Shown here piece by piece: positions 25,240 through 34,297 of a stretch of 42,738 nucleotides of DNA (position 1 is the first letter of the stretch; each line of letters starts with the position of its first letter). The stretch covers positions 1 through 42,738 of the forward strand of contig QHYJ01000226.1 of the NCBI GenBank assembly GCA_003223255.1, read 5' to 3'. The position numbers were made by a program, and so were the translations under genes. The notes beneath the pieces were generated by a model. It was not told the origin of the DNA, made no database searches, and saw only the letters and a list, made by a program, of their open reading frames with translations. The stretch comes from Acidobacteriota bacterium (lineage in GTDB: Bacteria > Acidobacteriota > Terriglobia > Acidiferrales > UBA7541).

Positions 25240-27393
25240 GTGAACCCAGACTTCGAGAAGCTATCACCAGCGGTTTCTGATGAAAATGCGGCGGCTGCGC
25301 CTCCTTTTCCGCCCCTAGCCCGTCGCGAACCCGTCGAGCACGTCCTTCACGGCGACCGCCGCGTCGACCATTACGCCTGGCTCCGGCACAAAGAATCCCC
25401 AGAAGTCCTTGCCTACCTCGAGGCCGAAAACGCCTACACCGACGCAGTTCTCAGGTCCACGCTGGATTTCCGGGAAAAACTTTATCAGGAGATGCTTGGC
25501 CGCATCCTACAAACCGACCTTTCCGTTCCCTACCGCCTCCGCCGCTATCTCTATCTCACGCGTACAGAGGAGGGCAAGCAGTATCCCATCCATGTTCGCC
25601 GCAAGGCGGACGCAGCAGAACGCGATTCCCTGCGGGAGGAACTGCTTCTGGATTTGAACGCCCTTGCCGAAGGGAAGTCTTTTCTTGGTTTAGGCGCGTT
25701 CGAGGTCAGCAACGACAATCATTGGCTGGCGTACTCCATCGATACCACGGGATTCCGTCAATACACTCTTTATCTGAAGGACCTTCGCACTGGCGAGACG
25801 CTGCCCGAGCGCATCGAACGCGTAACCAGCGTTGCTTGGGCCGCCGATAACCAGACGCTCTTCTATACCATCGAGGAACAGACCACCAAACGCTCTTATC
25901 GGCTCTACCGCCATGTTCTCGGCTCAGCCGATGCTGATTCCTTGCTCTGCGAAGAAATCGACCAGCGCTTCCGCGTCGAAATCGAGCGCACACGGAGCGC
26001 CGGATATCTTTTGTTCACATCGGCCAGTCATACCACCAGCGAAGTGCGATTTCTCCGCGCCGATGATCCGTTCGGGCAATTCCAGTTAATTGCGCCCCGC
26101 GAGGACAATCACGAGTATTACGCCGACCACCACCCCGGCCTCGTGCCCGAGGCCGGCGAAGAGATTTTCTTCGTTCGCACGAACTCGGGCGGGCGAACGT
26201 TTCGCCTCGTGGTCGCCTCCGTCAAACACCCAGGCCGCGAATCCTGGCGTGAGATCATTCCCAATCGTCCCCAGGTCATGCTCGCGGGGGTCGAAGCTTT
26301 TAAGAACCACCTCGTGCTTTTTGAGCGCGAGGGGGGCCTTCCCCATCTCCGAATCGTCGAGTTACCTGCAAATTCTGGAGATTTCCTCGACGCCTCGCAT
26401 CGGATCGAATTTGCAGAGCCCGCCTACAACGCCTCCCTCGGCGACAATCCTGAGTTCGACGTGTCCCACGTCCGATTCCAATACGAATCCTTCGTCACTC
26501 CGCGTTCCGTCTTTGATTACCATGTCCCCATGCGGGAGCGCGTCCTTCGCAAGCAGCAACCCGTCCTCGGCGGCTATGACGCTTCGCAATATGCCAGCGA
26601 GCGACTGCACGCGGCAGCGATTGACGGCACGCCCATCCCGGTCTCCATCGTCTACCGCCGCGACACGCCTCGTGATGGCTCCGCTCCCCTGCTCCTCTAT
26701 GGCTACGGCAGCTATGGCATTTCCGTACCTGTAAATTTTAATTCGAACCGCCTCAGTCTCCTGGATCGTGGCGTGAGCTACGCCGTAGCGCACATTCGCG
26801 GCGGTGGTGAACTCGGAAAGCCTTGGCACGACGCAGGGCGCATGAAGCAAAAACAGAATACCTTCACCGATTTCATCGCCGCGGCCGAACGTCTGATCGC
26901 TCAGCGCTACACTTCGAGCGAAAAACTTGCCATCCAGGGCGGCAGCGCCGGCGGCCTGTTGATGGGAGCAGTCGTCAATATGCGCCCAGGCCTTTTCCAT
27001 GTGGTTCTCAGCCAGGTGCCGTTTGTCGATGTGTTGAACACCATGCTGGACGCTTCCCTCCCGCTCACCGTCGCCGAATATGAAGAATGGGGCAATCCGC
27101 AAATTGCGGAAGACTACTTCACCATGAAAAAATATTGCCCCTACACCAACCTCGAGCGGAAAGCTTATCCCGCGATGCTCTTGAAAACCGCGCTGAACGA
27201 CAGCCAGGTGATGTACTGGGAGCCCGTCAAATACGTAGCCAGGCTGCGCACTTTGAAGACCGATTCCAATCCCCTATTGCTGAAAATCAACATGGGTGCG
27301 GGCCACGGCGGCGCTTCCGGCCGTTACGACTATCTCCGCGAAATCGCGCTGGATTACGCGTTTTTGCTCACCCAATTGGGCAGCGGCGAATAA
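25240..27393 (+). CDS. ptrB: oligopeptidase B (prolyl oligopeptidase family, S9A)
   Basis: 717 aa cytosolic serine peptidase that cleaves short peptides after basic residues. The N-terminal part carries the beta-propeller (HYAWLRHKESPEVLAYLEAE, then repeated strands to about residue 430). The C-terminal alpha/beta hydrolase has LLLYGYGSYG, AHIRGGGELG, GGSAGG with Ser569, Asp654 in LNDSQVMYWEP and His689 in GAGHGGASGRYD, a complete triad. The start is GTG 25240 (MNPDFEKL); the first 25 residues are a loose tail. It is divergent from the CYTH gene and has no signal peptide. Confidence 0.94.
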   Translation: MNPDFEKLSPAVSDENAAAAPPFPPLARREPVEHVLHGDRRVDHYAWLRHKESPEVLAYLEAENAYTDAVLRSTLDFREKLYQEMLGRILQTDLSVPYRLRRYLYLTRTEEGKQYPIHVRRKADAAERDSLREELLLDLNALAEGKSFLGLGAFEVSNDNHWLAYSIDTTGFRQYTLYLKDLRTGETLPERIERVTSVAWAADNQTLFYTIEEQTTKRSYRLYRHVLGSADADSLLCEEIDQRFRVEIERTRSAGYLLFTSASHTTSEVRFLRADDPFGQFQLIAPREDNHEYYADHHPGLVPEAGEEIFFVRTNSGGRTFRLVVASVKHPGRESWREIIPNRPQVMLAGVEAFKNHLVLFEREGGLPHLRIVELPANSGDFLDASHRIEFAEPAYNASLGDNPEFDVSHVRFQYESFVTPRSVFDYHVPMRERVLRKQQPVLGGYDASQYASERLHAAAIDGTPIPVSIVYRRDTPRDGSAPLLLYGYGSYGISVPVNFNSNRLSLLDRGVSYAVAHIRGGGELGKPWHDAGRMKQKQNTFTDFIAAAERLIAQRYTSSEKLAIQGGSAGGLLMGAVVNMRPGLFHVVLSQVPFVDVLNTMLDASLPLTVAEYEEWGNPQIAEDYFTMKKYCPYTNLERKAYPAMLLKTALNDSQVMYWEPVKYVARLRTLKTDSNPLLLKINMGAGHGGASGRYDYLREIALDYAFLLTQLGSGE

Positions 27394-27432
27394 TCTCGTG
27401 CCAAGCTTGCACGCAAAAAGTCATATGCGGTG

Positions 27433-27456
27433 CGGCAGCCTTGCTGCCGTTCTTCT
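27433..27456 (+). terminator. intrinsic terminator after oligopeptidase B
   Basis: CGGCAG-CCTTG-CTGCCG forms a 6-bp GC-rich stem with a 5-nt loop, followed by TTCTTCT. It lies 40 bp after the ptrB stop. The T-run is interrupted, so efficiency may be moderate. Confidence 0.55.
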
Positions 27457-27615
27457 CTGGTACATTAGGCTGCACTGTATTTGGCCGGGTTCAATAAGTT
27501 TTTCTCCTCATGATCTCTGCGCTTAGGCCCTGTGGTCTCGGTGTTTATTTTTTTCTTTGCAACGGTTGCGCTCCTCGACCCAAGAAGGCAAAATGCACCG
27601 TCACCACATCCGTTT

Positions 27616-27621
27616 TATAAT
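27616..27621 (+). promoter_or_regulatory. -10 element upstream of mutS
   Basis: A perfect TATAAT 50 bp before the mutS start codon. At 17 bp spacing the -35 position (27593-27598) reads ATGCAC, a poor match, so only the -10 is supported. Confidence 0.4.
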
Positions 27622-27670
27622 GTTGGTATTTCTGGACTAACGACTTACAACGACGGCTGAACACTTCCGA

Positions 27671-30376
27671 ATGAACGAGCCCGCCACACCCTTAATGCAG
27701 CAGTATCACACGATCAAAGCGCGCTACCCGCACGCGCTGCTGCTTTTCCGACTGGGCGACTTCTACGAGCTTTTCTACGAAGACGCCATGATCGCTTCAC
27801 GAGAGCTGCAAATCACACTCACCTCGCGCAATCGCGAAAAAGGCCAACCTATTCCCATGTGCGGCGTCCCCTATCACGCCGCCGAAGGTTATCTCGCCAG
27901 ATTAATTCGCGCCGGCTACAAAATCGCCATCTGCGACCAGATGGAACAGCCGGGTCCCGGGAAAAAACTCGTTCGCCGGGAAGTCGTGCGTGTCATTACC
28001 CCTGGCACCGCTACCGACCTCGGCGTACTCGATATTCGCGAAAACAATTTCCTCGCGGCCGTTGCGCCTCATGCCTCGGGCTCACCTATTGGTCTCGCGT
28101 TCGTCGACCTTTCCACCGGCGAATTTCAGGCCACGGAATTTTCCGGCCCGCGCGCCGACGAAGCTCTCCGCGATGAGCTCCAGCTGCTTCGCCCGCGCGA
28201 AACTTTGCTCCCGCGCCCTCGACAACTCTTCGAGACCGCAAAGACCTCTCTCCTGGAAGGCACCGGCGGCATCGAGTCCCGACTCGAAGACTGGACTTTC
28301 CAGCGCGGCTACGGCGAGCGCATCCTTCGTGAACAATTCGGCGTCGCTGAACTCATCGGGTTTGGTCTCGATGATCATCCGCACGCTCTCTCGGCGGCGG
28401 GCGCCATCATCCATTATTTGCGCGAGAACGCTGCTCGCAGCGAGCGTTCCGGCGAGGCCCGGGAAAAACCGGATGCGCCCTGTGTCGAAGCCCTCGCGCA
28501 TCTCGACCGCGTCCGTTACTACGAACATCACGATTCGCTCGTCCTCGATCCCGTCTCGGTCCGCAATCTCGAATTGCTCATGCCTATCTTTTCTGAAGAA
28601 TCAGGCCGATCCCCGGGCCTCACAACTCTAATTGCCGCCCTCGATGTCACCGTCACTGGCATGGGAGCGCGTCTGCTGCGGTCGTGGCTGTTGCGGCCGC
28701 TCATCGACCGCGATGCCATCGAAGCGCGCCTGGCCGCCGTCACTCATCTAGTCCAGCAAACCGTGGTGCGAGGAGAAATTCGCAAGGAACTTCGCGGAAT
28801 TCTGGACCTGGAACGCCTCACCAGCCGCATCACACTGGGCTTGGCCGCTCCGCGCGAACTCGTCGCGCTGCGCAAATCGCTCGGCCAACTCCCGGTGTTG
28901 AAGAATTTCGTGATCCCGCCCCCGACGGGCGGGAGCGAACTCCTCGGCCGCCTCCACGACGAAATCGACGAACTCGCCGACGTCCGCGAACGCCTCGAGC
29001 GCGCCATCGCCGACGATCCACCGGCTCTTGCCACCGATCCCGGCATTATTCGCACCGGCTATCACACCGAGCTGGATGAGCTGCGCAACCTCAGCCAACA
29101 TAGCAAGCAAATTATTGCCGCCATGGAAGAGCGTGAGCGCAAGCGCACTGGCATCGGCTCACTGAAAATCCGCTTCAACCAGGTTTTCGGCTACTACATC
29201 GAAATCTCCAAGCCCAACCTGCATCTTGCTCCGCCCGATTACGAGCGCAAGCAAACCCTGGTCAACGCCGAGCGCTTCACTTCTCCTGAGCTGAAGGGAT
29301 ACGAACGCAAAATCCTCGCCGCTGACGAGCGCATCGTCGAAATCGAACGCCAGCTTTTCATCGACGTTCGTTCCTCCGTTGCTGCCCAAGCCGCGCGCCT
29401 GCGCCGCACCGCTTCCGCTGTCGCTCAACTCGATGTCCTCACCGCTTTCGCAAAACTAGCGGCCGACCGGGGGTACTCCTGCCCCGAATTCAATTCCACC
29501 GGCGAGCTCCTCATCATCGGCGGCCGCCACCCCGTCATCGAGGACCTCCTCCGCCAACGCGGTGAGCGCTTTGTTCCCAATGATCTGTGCTTCGAACCGG
29601 GCCGTCAGCAACTCCTTCTTATCACCGGTCCGAACATGGGCGGCAAATCCACTTATCTTCGCCAGGCCGCGCTGATCATCCTCATGGCTCAGATGGGCTC
29701 CTTCGTCCCGGCGCGCCAGGCGAAACTCCCCATCACCGACCGCATCTTCACACGCATTGGCGCCAGCGACAATCTCGCTCGCGGCCGCTCCACTTTCCTC
29801 GTTGAGATGAGCGAAGTTGCGGCCATCCTCAATTACGCGACCCCTGCGAGTCTCGTCCTCCTCGACGAAGTTGGCCGCGGCACTGCCACTTTTGACGGCC
29901 TCTCCATCGCCTGGGCCGTCGTCGAACATCTCCAAAAGCAGACTCGCGCGCGCACGCTCTTCGCCACCCACTATCACGAACTCACCGAACTCGCCGACTT
30001 GCTTCCCGGCGTGAAGAACGTTCACGTCTCCGTCAAAGAGACGCCCAGCGAAATTATTTTTCTCCGCCGCGTCGAGCCCGGCAGCGCCGACAAGAGTTAC
30101 GGCATCGAAGTCGCCCGCCTCGCCGGGCTGCCGCGCAGCGTCGTGGAGCGCGCCCGCGAAGTCCTGAAGCGCCACGAGCAGAGCGAGCACGCGCTCAGCG
30201 AAACGCTCTCTCCCCGAGCCCCCGCTGAAGCCCCAAGCGGCAACGGGAATCAACAAATCCTTTTCACGCCACTCGACCGCGCCGTCCTCGATAAACTCCG
30301 CGACGCCGACCTCGACCAATTGAAACCTCTCGACGCCCTCAACCTCCTCGCTGAATTAAAGAAACAAATCTCTTGA
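27671..30376 (+). CDS. mutS: DNA mismatch repair protein MutS
   Basis: Recognises mispaired and looped-out bases and, with ATP, recruits MutL. 901 aa, close to the family's usual 850-900. The mismatch-reading motif FYELF is at 31-35 (F-x-E with Phe31 and Glu33). The connector, lever and clamp regions follow, with IRFNQVFGYYIEIS typical of the family. The ATPase has Walker A GPNMGGKST (653-661), LVLLDEVGRGTATFDGLS and ATHYHELTEL. The C-terminus ends with LDALNLLAELKKQIS. ATG 27671 is the first start matching the family; its ribosome-binding site is weak. Confidence 0.97.
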   Translation: MNEPATPLMQQYHTIKARYPHALLLFRLGDFYELFYEDAMIASRELQITLTSRNREKGQPIPMCGVPYHAAEGYLARLIRAGYKIAICDQMEQPGPGKKLVRREVVRVITPGTATDLGVLDIRENNFLAAVAPHASGSPIGLAFVDLSTGEFQATEFSGPRADEALRDELQLLRPRETLLPRPRQLFETAKTSLLEGTGGIESRLEDWTFQRGYGERILREQFGVAELIGFGLDDHPHALSAAGAIIHYLRENAARSERSGEAREKPDAPCVEALAHLDRVRYYEHHDSLVLDPVSVRNLELLMPIFSEESGRSPGLTTLIAALDVTVTGMGARLLRSWLLRPLIDRDAIEARLAAVTHLVQQTVVRGEIRKELRGILDLERLTSRITLGLAAPRELVALRKSLGQLPVLKNFVIPPPTGGSELLGRLHDEIDELADVRERLERAIADDPPALATDPGIIRTGYHTELDELRNLSQHSKQIIAAMEERERKRTGIGSLKIRFNQVFGYYIEISKPNLHLAPPDYERKQTLVNAERFTSPELKGYERKILAADERIVEIERQLFIDVRSSVAAQAARLRRTASAVAQLDVLTAFAKLAADRGYSCPEFNSTGELLIIGGRHPVIEDLLRQRGERFVPNDLCFEPGRQQLLLITGPNMGGKSTYLRQAALIILMAQMGSFVPARQAKLPITDRIFTRIGASDNLARGRSTFLVEMSEVAAILNYATPASLVLLDEVGRGTATFDGLSIAWAVVEHLQKQTRARTLFATHYHELTELADLLPGVKNVHVSVKETPSEIIFLRRVEPGSADKSYGIEVARLAGLPRSVVERAREVLKRHEQSEHALSETLSPRAPAEAPSGNGNQQILFTPLDRAVLDKLRDADLDQLKPLDALNLLAELKKQIS

Positions 30377-30383
30377 TTTCCCC

Positions 30384-30411
30384 GTGCCCACTGCGCTCTC
30401 TGTGTTAAAAC
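30384..30411 (+). repeat. CTCTGTG-type dispersed repeat, copy 1
   Basis: GTGCCCACTGCGCTCTCTGTG followed by TTAAAAC, starting 8 bp after the mutS stop. It is the shortest of five related, similarly oriented CT-rich copies (see 32685, 38252, 39504, 40110). Confidence 0.45.
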
Positions 30412-30450
30412 TCTTTAGGCGACAAATTTATAAGCCCCGAGGAGGGGTGC

Positions 30451-31365
30451 ATGAACCTTGGCGGTGTAATTTGGATTGGATTCGCCGTAATAATTTTGCT
30501 CGTAGCTTTCTTCGTTCGCTCCTGCTTCTTTATCGTGCACACGAAACAGGCCGCTTTGGTGGAACGGCTTGGCAAGTTTCATGGCATCGCCGGCCCCGGG
30601 CTGAATTTTAAGATTCCTCTTCTGGAGGCCAAGGTCTACGTTGAAGATCTCAACATGCAGCTGATGGACGTTCCGGTAATGTCCAAGACCAAGGACGACG
30701 CAACTGTTACCGCCCCCGTTCGCGTGCAGTATTTCGTTTTGCCCGACCGCGTGAAGGAAGCCTATTACGAATTGGACGATCCCGAAGATCAGATCAAGGC
30801 GCACGTTGAAAACGTAATTCTCAGTGACATCCCGAAGATTGATTTGGACGAAACCTACCAGCAAGAAGACCAAGTCGCCAAGCGAATCAAGAAAAGTCTT
30901 TCCGTCGTCATGGCGAAATCCGGCTATTCCATCGAAAATGCCCTCGTGACGAAAATCGTCCCAGCCGACGCGGTCGTCAAGGCTATGAATGACATCAATG
31001 CCGCCCGGCGCGAGAAAGTGGCCACTGAGGCTCGAGCCGAAGCGCAAAAGATCACTTTGCTGAGGCAAACAGAAGCGGAAGCCAAGGCCAAAGCCCTCGC
31101 TGGTCAAGGCGTCGCTCGGGAGCGCAAAGCCATCGTGGAAGGAGTGGACCCCCATGAAGTCATGGCGCTGCTCATGATGACCCAGTATTTTGCCGCGCTT
31201 CGCGATATTGGGGCCGTCAGCAACACCATCTTGATGCCCCATTCGCCTTCGGCAGTCACCGATCTCTATGCGCAGCTTCGTAACGCCATCACGGTGGGCA
31301 ACTTGGCGGCAACAAGCGCGGCTACGATCGCGGAGGAAGAAAAGAAAAAGAGGGACAGTAAATAG
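30451..31365 (+). CDS. SPFH/Band 7 (stomatin-prohibitin-like) membrane protein
   Basis: 304 aa. One N-terminal membrane segment (about 6-24, VIWIGFAVIILLVAFFVRS) anchors an SPFH domain: VHTKQAALVERLGKFHGIAG, GLNFKIPLLEAKVYVEDLNM, DATVTAPVRVQYFV, then an Ala/Glu/Arg-rich coiled coil (INAARREKVATEARAEAQK and QTEAEAKAKALAGQG) and a C-terminal helical part. Such proteins oligomerise into membrane microdomain scaffolds and often regulate membrane proteases. There is a strong ribosome-binding site (GAGGAGGGG) 3 bp before the ATG, within a CCCC/GGGG hairpin that might partly mask it. No NfeD partner is adjacent. Confidence 0.9.
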   Translation: MNLGGVIWIGFAVIILLVAFFVRSCFFIVHTKQAALVERLGKFHGIAGPGLNFKIPLLEAKVYVEDLNMQLMDVPVMSKTKDDATVTAPVRVQYFVLPDRVKEAYYELDDPEDQIKAHVENVILSDIPKIDLDETYQQEDQVAKRIKKSLSVVMAKSGYSIENALVTKIVPADAVVKAMNDINAARREKVATEARAEAQKITLLRQTEAEAKAKALAGQGVARERKAIVEGVDPHEVMALLMMTQYFAALRDIGAVSNTILMPHSPSAVTDLYAQLRNAITVGNLAATSAATIAEEEKKKRDSK

Positions 31366-31403
31366 CGCGGTCTTTTTGGCCGCATCTTGCGCCCTCAAAC
31401 CCT

Positions 31404-32678
31404 ATGCTCGTCCTTGGCCTCATGTCTGGCACCTCTGCCGACGGCATCTACGTTGCCCTCGCTCGCATCTCCGGCACGCCGCCGCACCTGAACGCGAAAC
31501 TCCTCGGCCACACTTCGTTCCAGTTTCCTCCCGCGCTCCGCAAAGAAATCCTTCGCGTCGCCGAGCAGCAACCTATTCCCGCCGGGGAGCTAAGCCAACT
31601 GAACTTTCGTCTCGGGCACGTTTATGCAGACGCTATCCTTGCTGCGTGCAAGAAATTCAAGATTTCCCCGAAACGTATCGGGCTCATTGGTAATCACGGC
31701 CAAACGATTTTCCACCAGGGTCAGCCTTCGAAATATTTCGGCCTCCCCACCGCTTCGACTCTTCAGATCGGCGAAGGTTCGATCATCGCCACGTGCACCG
31801 GCATCACCACGGTTTCTGATTTTCGCCCCGCCGACATGGCTCTCGGAGGCCAAGGCGCCCCGCTCGTTCCCTATGTCGACTATCTTCTCTACCGCCATCC
31901 TCAACTTGGCCGCGTCTCGCTGAATATCGGCGGGATCGCCAATGTTACGGTCATCCCTGCTGGCGCGCGCCCCCATCAGGTTTTTGCGTTCGACACCGGC
32001 CCCGGCAACATGCTCATCGACGCGCTCGTACAACACTTCACCCATGGCCGCCAACGCTTCGACAAAGACGCGCGCCTCGCGCGACGCAGTCGAATCAACA
32101 GGCAACTGCTGAAGGTGCTCCTGCAAGATCCCTACCTCAAACGCAAACCGCCCAAATCCACGGGCCGCGAATACTTCGGCGCCACTTATGTCCGGAAGCT
32201 TCTAGCTCTTGGCCGCCGTTACGAAGCCAAGCCCAATGACCTCATCCACACGGCTACCGCGTTCACCGCGGCTTCCATCGCCGACGCTCTTCATCGTTTC
32301 GTTTTGCCTAAACACAAGATCCACCAGATCATCGTCTCCGGCGGCGGCGCACAAAATCCACTGCTCTACGAACAACTTTCTGTTTTTGCCATGGTGCCGC
32401 CGCGTGCCGTGTATTCCCCTGCACGTCCCAAAAAGGTTTTTGTGGAAATGAGACTCTCTTCGCCTACTGGGAGTTTCCCTCCTCAAACAAAACAAGTTTC
32501 CTTCCTCTCCGTTCTGCCCTCCTCGCGCTTCGGCATCCCCACCGACGCCAAGGAGGCTTTTGCTTTCGCCCTTCTCGCTTATGAAACGTTCCATCAGCGT
32601 CCGGCGAATCTCCCTTCCGCCACTGGCGCGCGCGGTCCTGCCATCCTCGGCAAAATTTCCTATGCCCCGCCCCGATAA
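31404..32678 (+). CDS. anmK: anhydro-N-acetylmuramic acid kinase
   Basis: Phosphorylates and opens 1,6-anhydro-MurNAc to MurNAc 6-phosphate in cell-wall recycling. 424 aa, against about 370 for E. coli AnmK. Seen: MSGTSADGIYVAL (7-19), GNHGQTIFHQ, DFRPADMALGGQGAPLVP, LNIGGIANVT, FDTGPGNMLID, IIVSGGGAQNPLLYEQL and GIPTDAKEAFAFALLAYET. Between NPLLYEQL and GIPTD there are about 59 residues instead of roughly 26; the extra part (about 336-376) is Pro/Ser/Phe-rich, poorly conserved in character, and CT-rich at the DNA level. It lies in a surface region before the last helix, so activity may survive. The start follows the SPFH gene by 38 bp. Confidence 0.92.
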   Translation: MLVLGLMSGTSADGIYVALARISGTPPHLNAKLLGHTSFQFPPALRKEILRVAEQQPIPAGELSQLNFRLGHVYADAILAACKKFKISPKRIGLIGNHGQTIFHQGQPSKYFGLPTASTLQIGEGSIIATCTGITTVSDFRPADMALGGQGAPLVPYVDYLLYRHPQLGRVSLNIGGIANVTVIPAGARPHQVFAFDTGPGNMLIDALVQHFTHGRQRFDKDARLARRSRINRQLLKVLLQDPYLKRKPPKSTGREYFGATYVRKLLALGRRYEAKPNDLIHTATAFTAASIADALHRFVLPKHKIHQIIVSGGGAQNPLLYEQLSVFAMVPPRAVYSPARPKKVFVEMRLSSPTGSFPPQTKQVSFLSVLPSSRFGIPTDAKEAFAFALLAYETFHQRPANLPSATGARGPAILGKISYAPPR

Positions 32679-32684
32679 CTGCTC

Positions 32685-32724
32685 TTTCTTCTCCGTGTCC
32701 TCCGTGAACTCTGTGTTGAGATCC
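32685..32724 (+). repeat. CTCTGTG-type dispersed repeat, copy 2
   Basis: TCTCCGTGTCCTCCGTG followed by AACTCTGTGTTGAGATCC, directly after anmK. The copies share CT-rich flanks and the words CTCTGTG or CTCTGCG every 8-10 bp, in the same orientation. Confidence 0.5.
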
Positions 32725-32761
32725 GCTTTCCCACTCGCCACTCTTTTCCGACGTCTCACGC

Positions 32762-33109
32762 GGCAATTTTCAGCTCACCTATCAACGCTGGGTCGGCGCC
32801 AACACGGATCCCGACTTTTTCGAATTTGCTTTCTCCTCGAAGCGCTTCCCGCCCGACGGCGCCAACCGCGGACACTACCCCAACCCGCGCATCGACGCGC
32901 TCACCGACCAAATTCGCGTGGAAATGAACCGGGAAAAACGCAAAGCCCTTTGCAGCGAAGTGCAGAAAATTCTTGCAGACGATCTTCCCTACTTGCCCCT
33001 ATGGTTCAACGACGTTGTCTCCGTCCATCGTCGTGCTCTTGGCTTCTTCGATCCTTCCTCCCGCGGCGACTATTCCTTCCTCGGCACCCTCCACCCAACC
33101 AACCGCTAG
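32762..33109 (+). pseudogene. C-terminal remnant of a family 5 extracellular solute-binding protein
   Basis: One frame encodes about 115 residues beginning GNFQLTYQRWVGANTDPDFF, then NRGHYPNPRIDALTDQIRVE, KRKALCSEVQKILADDLPYL, LWFNDVVSVHRRALGF and a normal stop. This matches the last fifth of dipeptide/oligopeptide-type ABC-transporter binding proteins (SBP_bac_5). The roughly 400 residues before it are missing: upstream the frame runs into the anmK 3' flank and repeat copy 2, with no start, signal peptide or lipobox. A permease operon is also absent. The remnant keeps its codon pattern, so the deletion may be recent. Confidence 0.75.
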
Positions 33110-33144
33110 CCATGTAGCGAGAAGAATCACCCGGCGCGGGCACT

Positions 33145-33171
33145 TGTAGAGGCGCGCTTTAAGCGCGTCCC
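33145..33171 (+). repeat. palindromic repeat (GGCGCGCTTTAAGCGCGTCC), intergenic copy
   Basis: TGTAGAGGCGCGCTTTAAGC and GCGTCCC form an imperfect hairpin centred on TTTA. It matches a copy at 35657-35682 inside the SpoU-type gene in all but a few positions. It lies between the solute-binding-protein remnant and tsaC. Confidence 0.5.
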
Positions 33172-33286
33172 ATAGGTACTCTGTCGGTTGTCCTTCCGAG
33201 ACGGCGTTTTGTGCAGCCGAGGAATCCCGGCTTGATTTCAGCGTTATCGAGCCCGCAGCAAGCGCCGCAAGTCGCTGTCTCGCGGT

Positions 33287-33315
33287 CTTCCACAAGTCAC
33301 GGGTCACAAGTCACC
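33287..33315 (+). repeat. GTCACAAGTCACC tandem repeat, copy 1
   Basis: CACAAGTCACGGGTCACAAG followed by TCACC: two degenerate tandem units, ending 8 bp from the tsaC stop codon. A related stretch lies at 40242-40280 near hisC. Confidence 0.4.
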
Positions 33316-33323
33316 GACCCTCC

Positions 33324-33965
33324 TCACTTCTCCTTCATCGCCTTTTCGATTTCCGCCACCGGAATCGCCCCTTCTCTCCCAATCCTCCACGCGTCCCCAT
33401 TCAATTCCACGATCGTCGACGGCAGCGTCGCTCCGGTCTCTCCCGCATCCAGCACCAGCGGCACGCGCGAACCCAATTGCTTCATCACCTGCGCCGCGCT
33501 GGCACACGAAGAAAATCCCGAAATGTTCGCGCTGGTCCCCGTCACCGGCCCTTCAAACTCGTCGATCAGAACGCGCACCACTTCGCTGCGCGGCCAGCGC
33601 AACGCCACTCGTCCCGTCCCGGCCGTCACCTTTAGCGGAATCTTGTGCGCTGCATTCACCACCAGCGTCAGCGCCCCCGGCCAGAACGATTTCGCCAGCC
33701 GCAGGAAACTTCCCGGCGTCCCCCGCGATAGCGCCACTGCTTGCTCGATCGAATTCACCAGGATCGGCAGCGCCCGCGCTTCCGGCCGCCCTTTCACGCG
33801 ATAAATCTCTTCCACCGCCGCCAAATTGAACGGGTCGGCCGCCAGCCCATAAAACGTGTCCGTGGGAATCGCGATCACACTGCCGCGCGAGAGAAAGCCC
33901 GCGGCATACCGCACCGCTTCCGCTTCCGGGTTGATTGGATTGACGCGCAGCAGTTCAGCCGGCAA
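33324..33965 (-). CDS. tsaC: L-threonylcarbamoyladenylate synthase (YrdC/Sua5 family)
   Basis: Forms threonylcarbamoyl-AMP from threonine, bicarbonate and ATP, the first step of the tRNA t6A37 modification. 213 aa, YrdC domain only, without the Sua5 C-terminal extension. Seen: GSVIAIPTDTFYGLAADP, IYRVKGRPEARALPILV (KGRP motif), FWPGALTLVV, GRVALRWP and PVTGTSANISG (SAN motif). The best start is TTG 33965, giving MPAELLRVN; no nearby ATG fits. It is the only minus-strand gene in a plus-strand stretch. Confidence 0.93.
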   Translation of the reverse strand: MPAELLRVNPINPEAEAVRYAAGFLSRGSVIAIPTDTFYGLAADPFNLAAVEEIYRVKGRPEARALPILVNSIEQAVALSRGTPGSFLRLAKSFWPGALTLVVNAAHKIPLKVTAGTGRVALRWPRSEVVRVLIDEFEGPVTGTSANISGFSSCASAAQVMKQLGSRVPLVLDAGETGATLPSTIVELNGDAWRIGREGAIPVAEIEKAMKEK

Positions 33966-34297
33966 TTTTTTGGCCTTTGACGAAGACGTACGCCACCCGT
34001 AGCACCGCCCTTCAGAGCGGCACCTTCGCAGCGCTCCCTTCGCCCTGCCCGTATTGGGGCGACGCTACCACACCCCCTCTCGCCCGCGCAACAATACTCG
34101 GATGCTGAGACGGACTATTGTGAAAGTCGCGGACCCTCGTGGAAGTCCAAACTCGTCATTTCGAGCGAAGCAAGAAATTTCTCTTCGCCTGCCTGGTTGC
34201 GGCGTGGTCCTATGCTATCAAAACAAATCCTCGCGAGTCTAACAGGCCAAATAAAGCGATTCCGAAGCGCATTTGCAGTATTTCTCAAGGAGGCTCC
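33966..34297. other. intergenic region between tsaC and the DinB gene
   Basis: 332 bp between divergent genes. It contains the palindrome-like repeat at 33999-34024 and a stretch around 34156 (GTCATTTCGAGCGAAGCAAG) that resembles repeats I have seen in intergenic DNA of soil bacteria. The DinB frame is open back to 34139, but that part encodes no signal peptide and lacks a ribosome-binding site, so I treat it as non-coding. Confidence 0.45.
33999..34024 (+). repeat. palindrome-like repeat, tsaC upstream copy
   Basis: GTAGCACCGCCCTTCAGAGC followed by GGCACC: the same layout as the elements at 15889, 33145 and 35657 (GTAG, GC arm, CTTCA, GC arm). It lies 34 bp upstream of the tsaC start. Confidence 0.4.

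Noticed and set aside
34139-34297. N-terminal extension of the DinB gene
   Set aside because: In frame, but without a ribosome-binding site; the GTG at 34298 has AAGGAGG and leads straight into a signal peptide.
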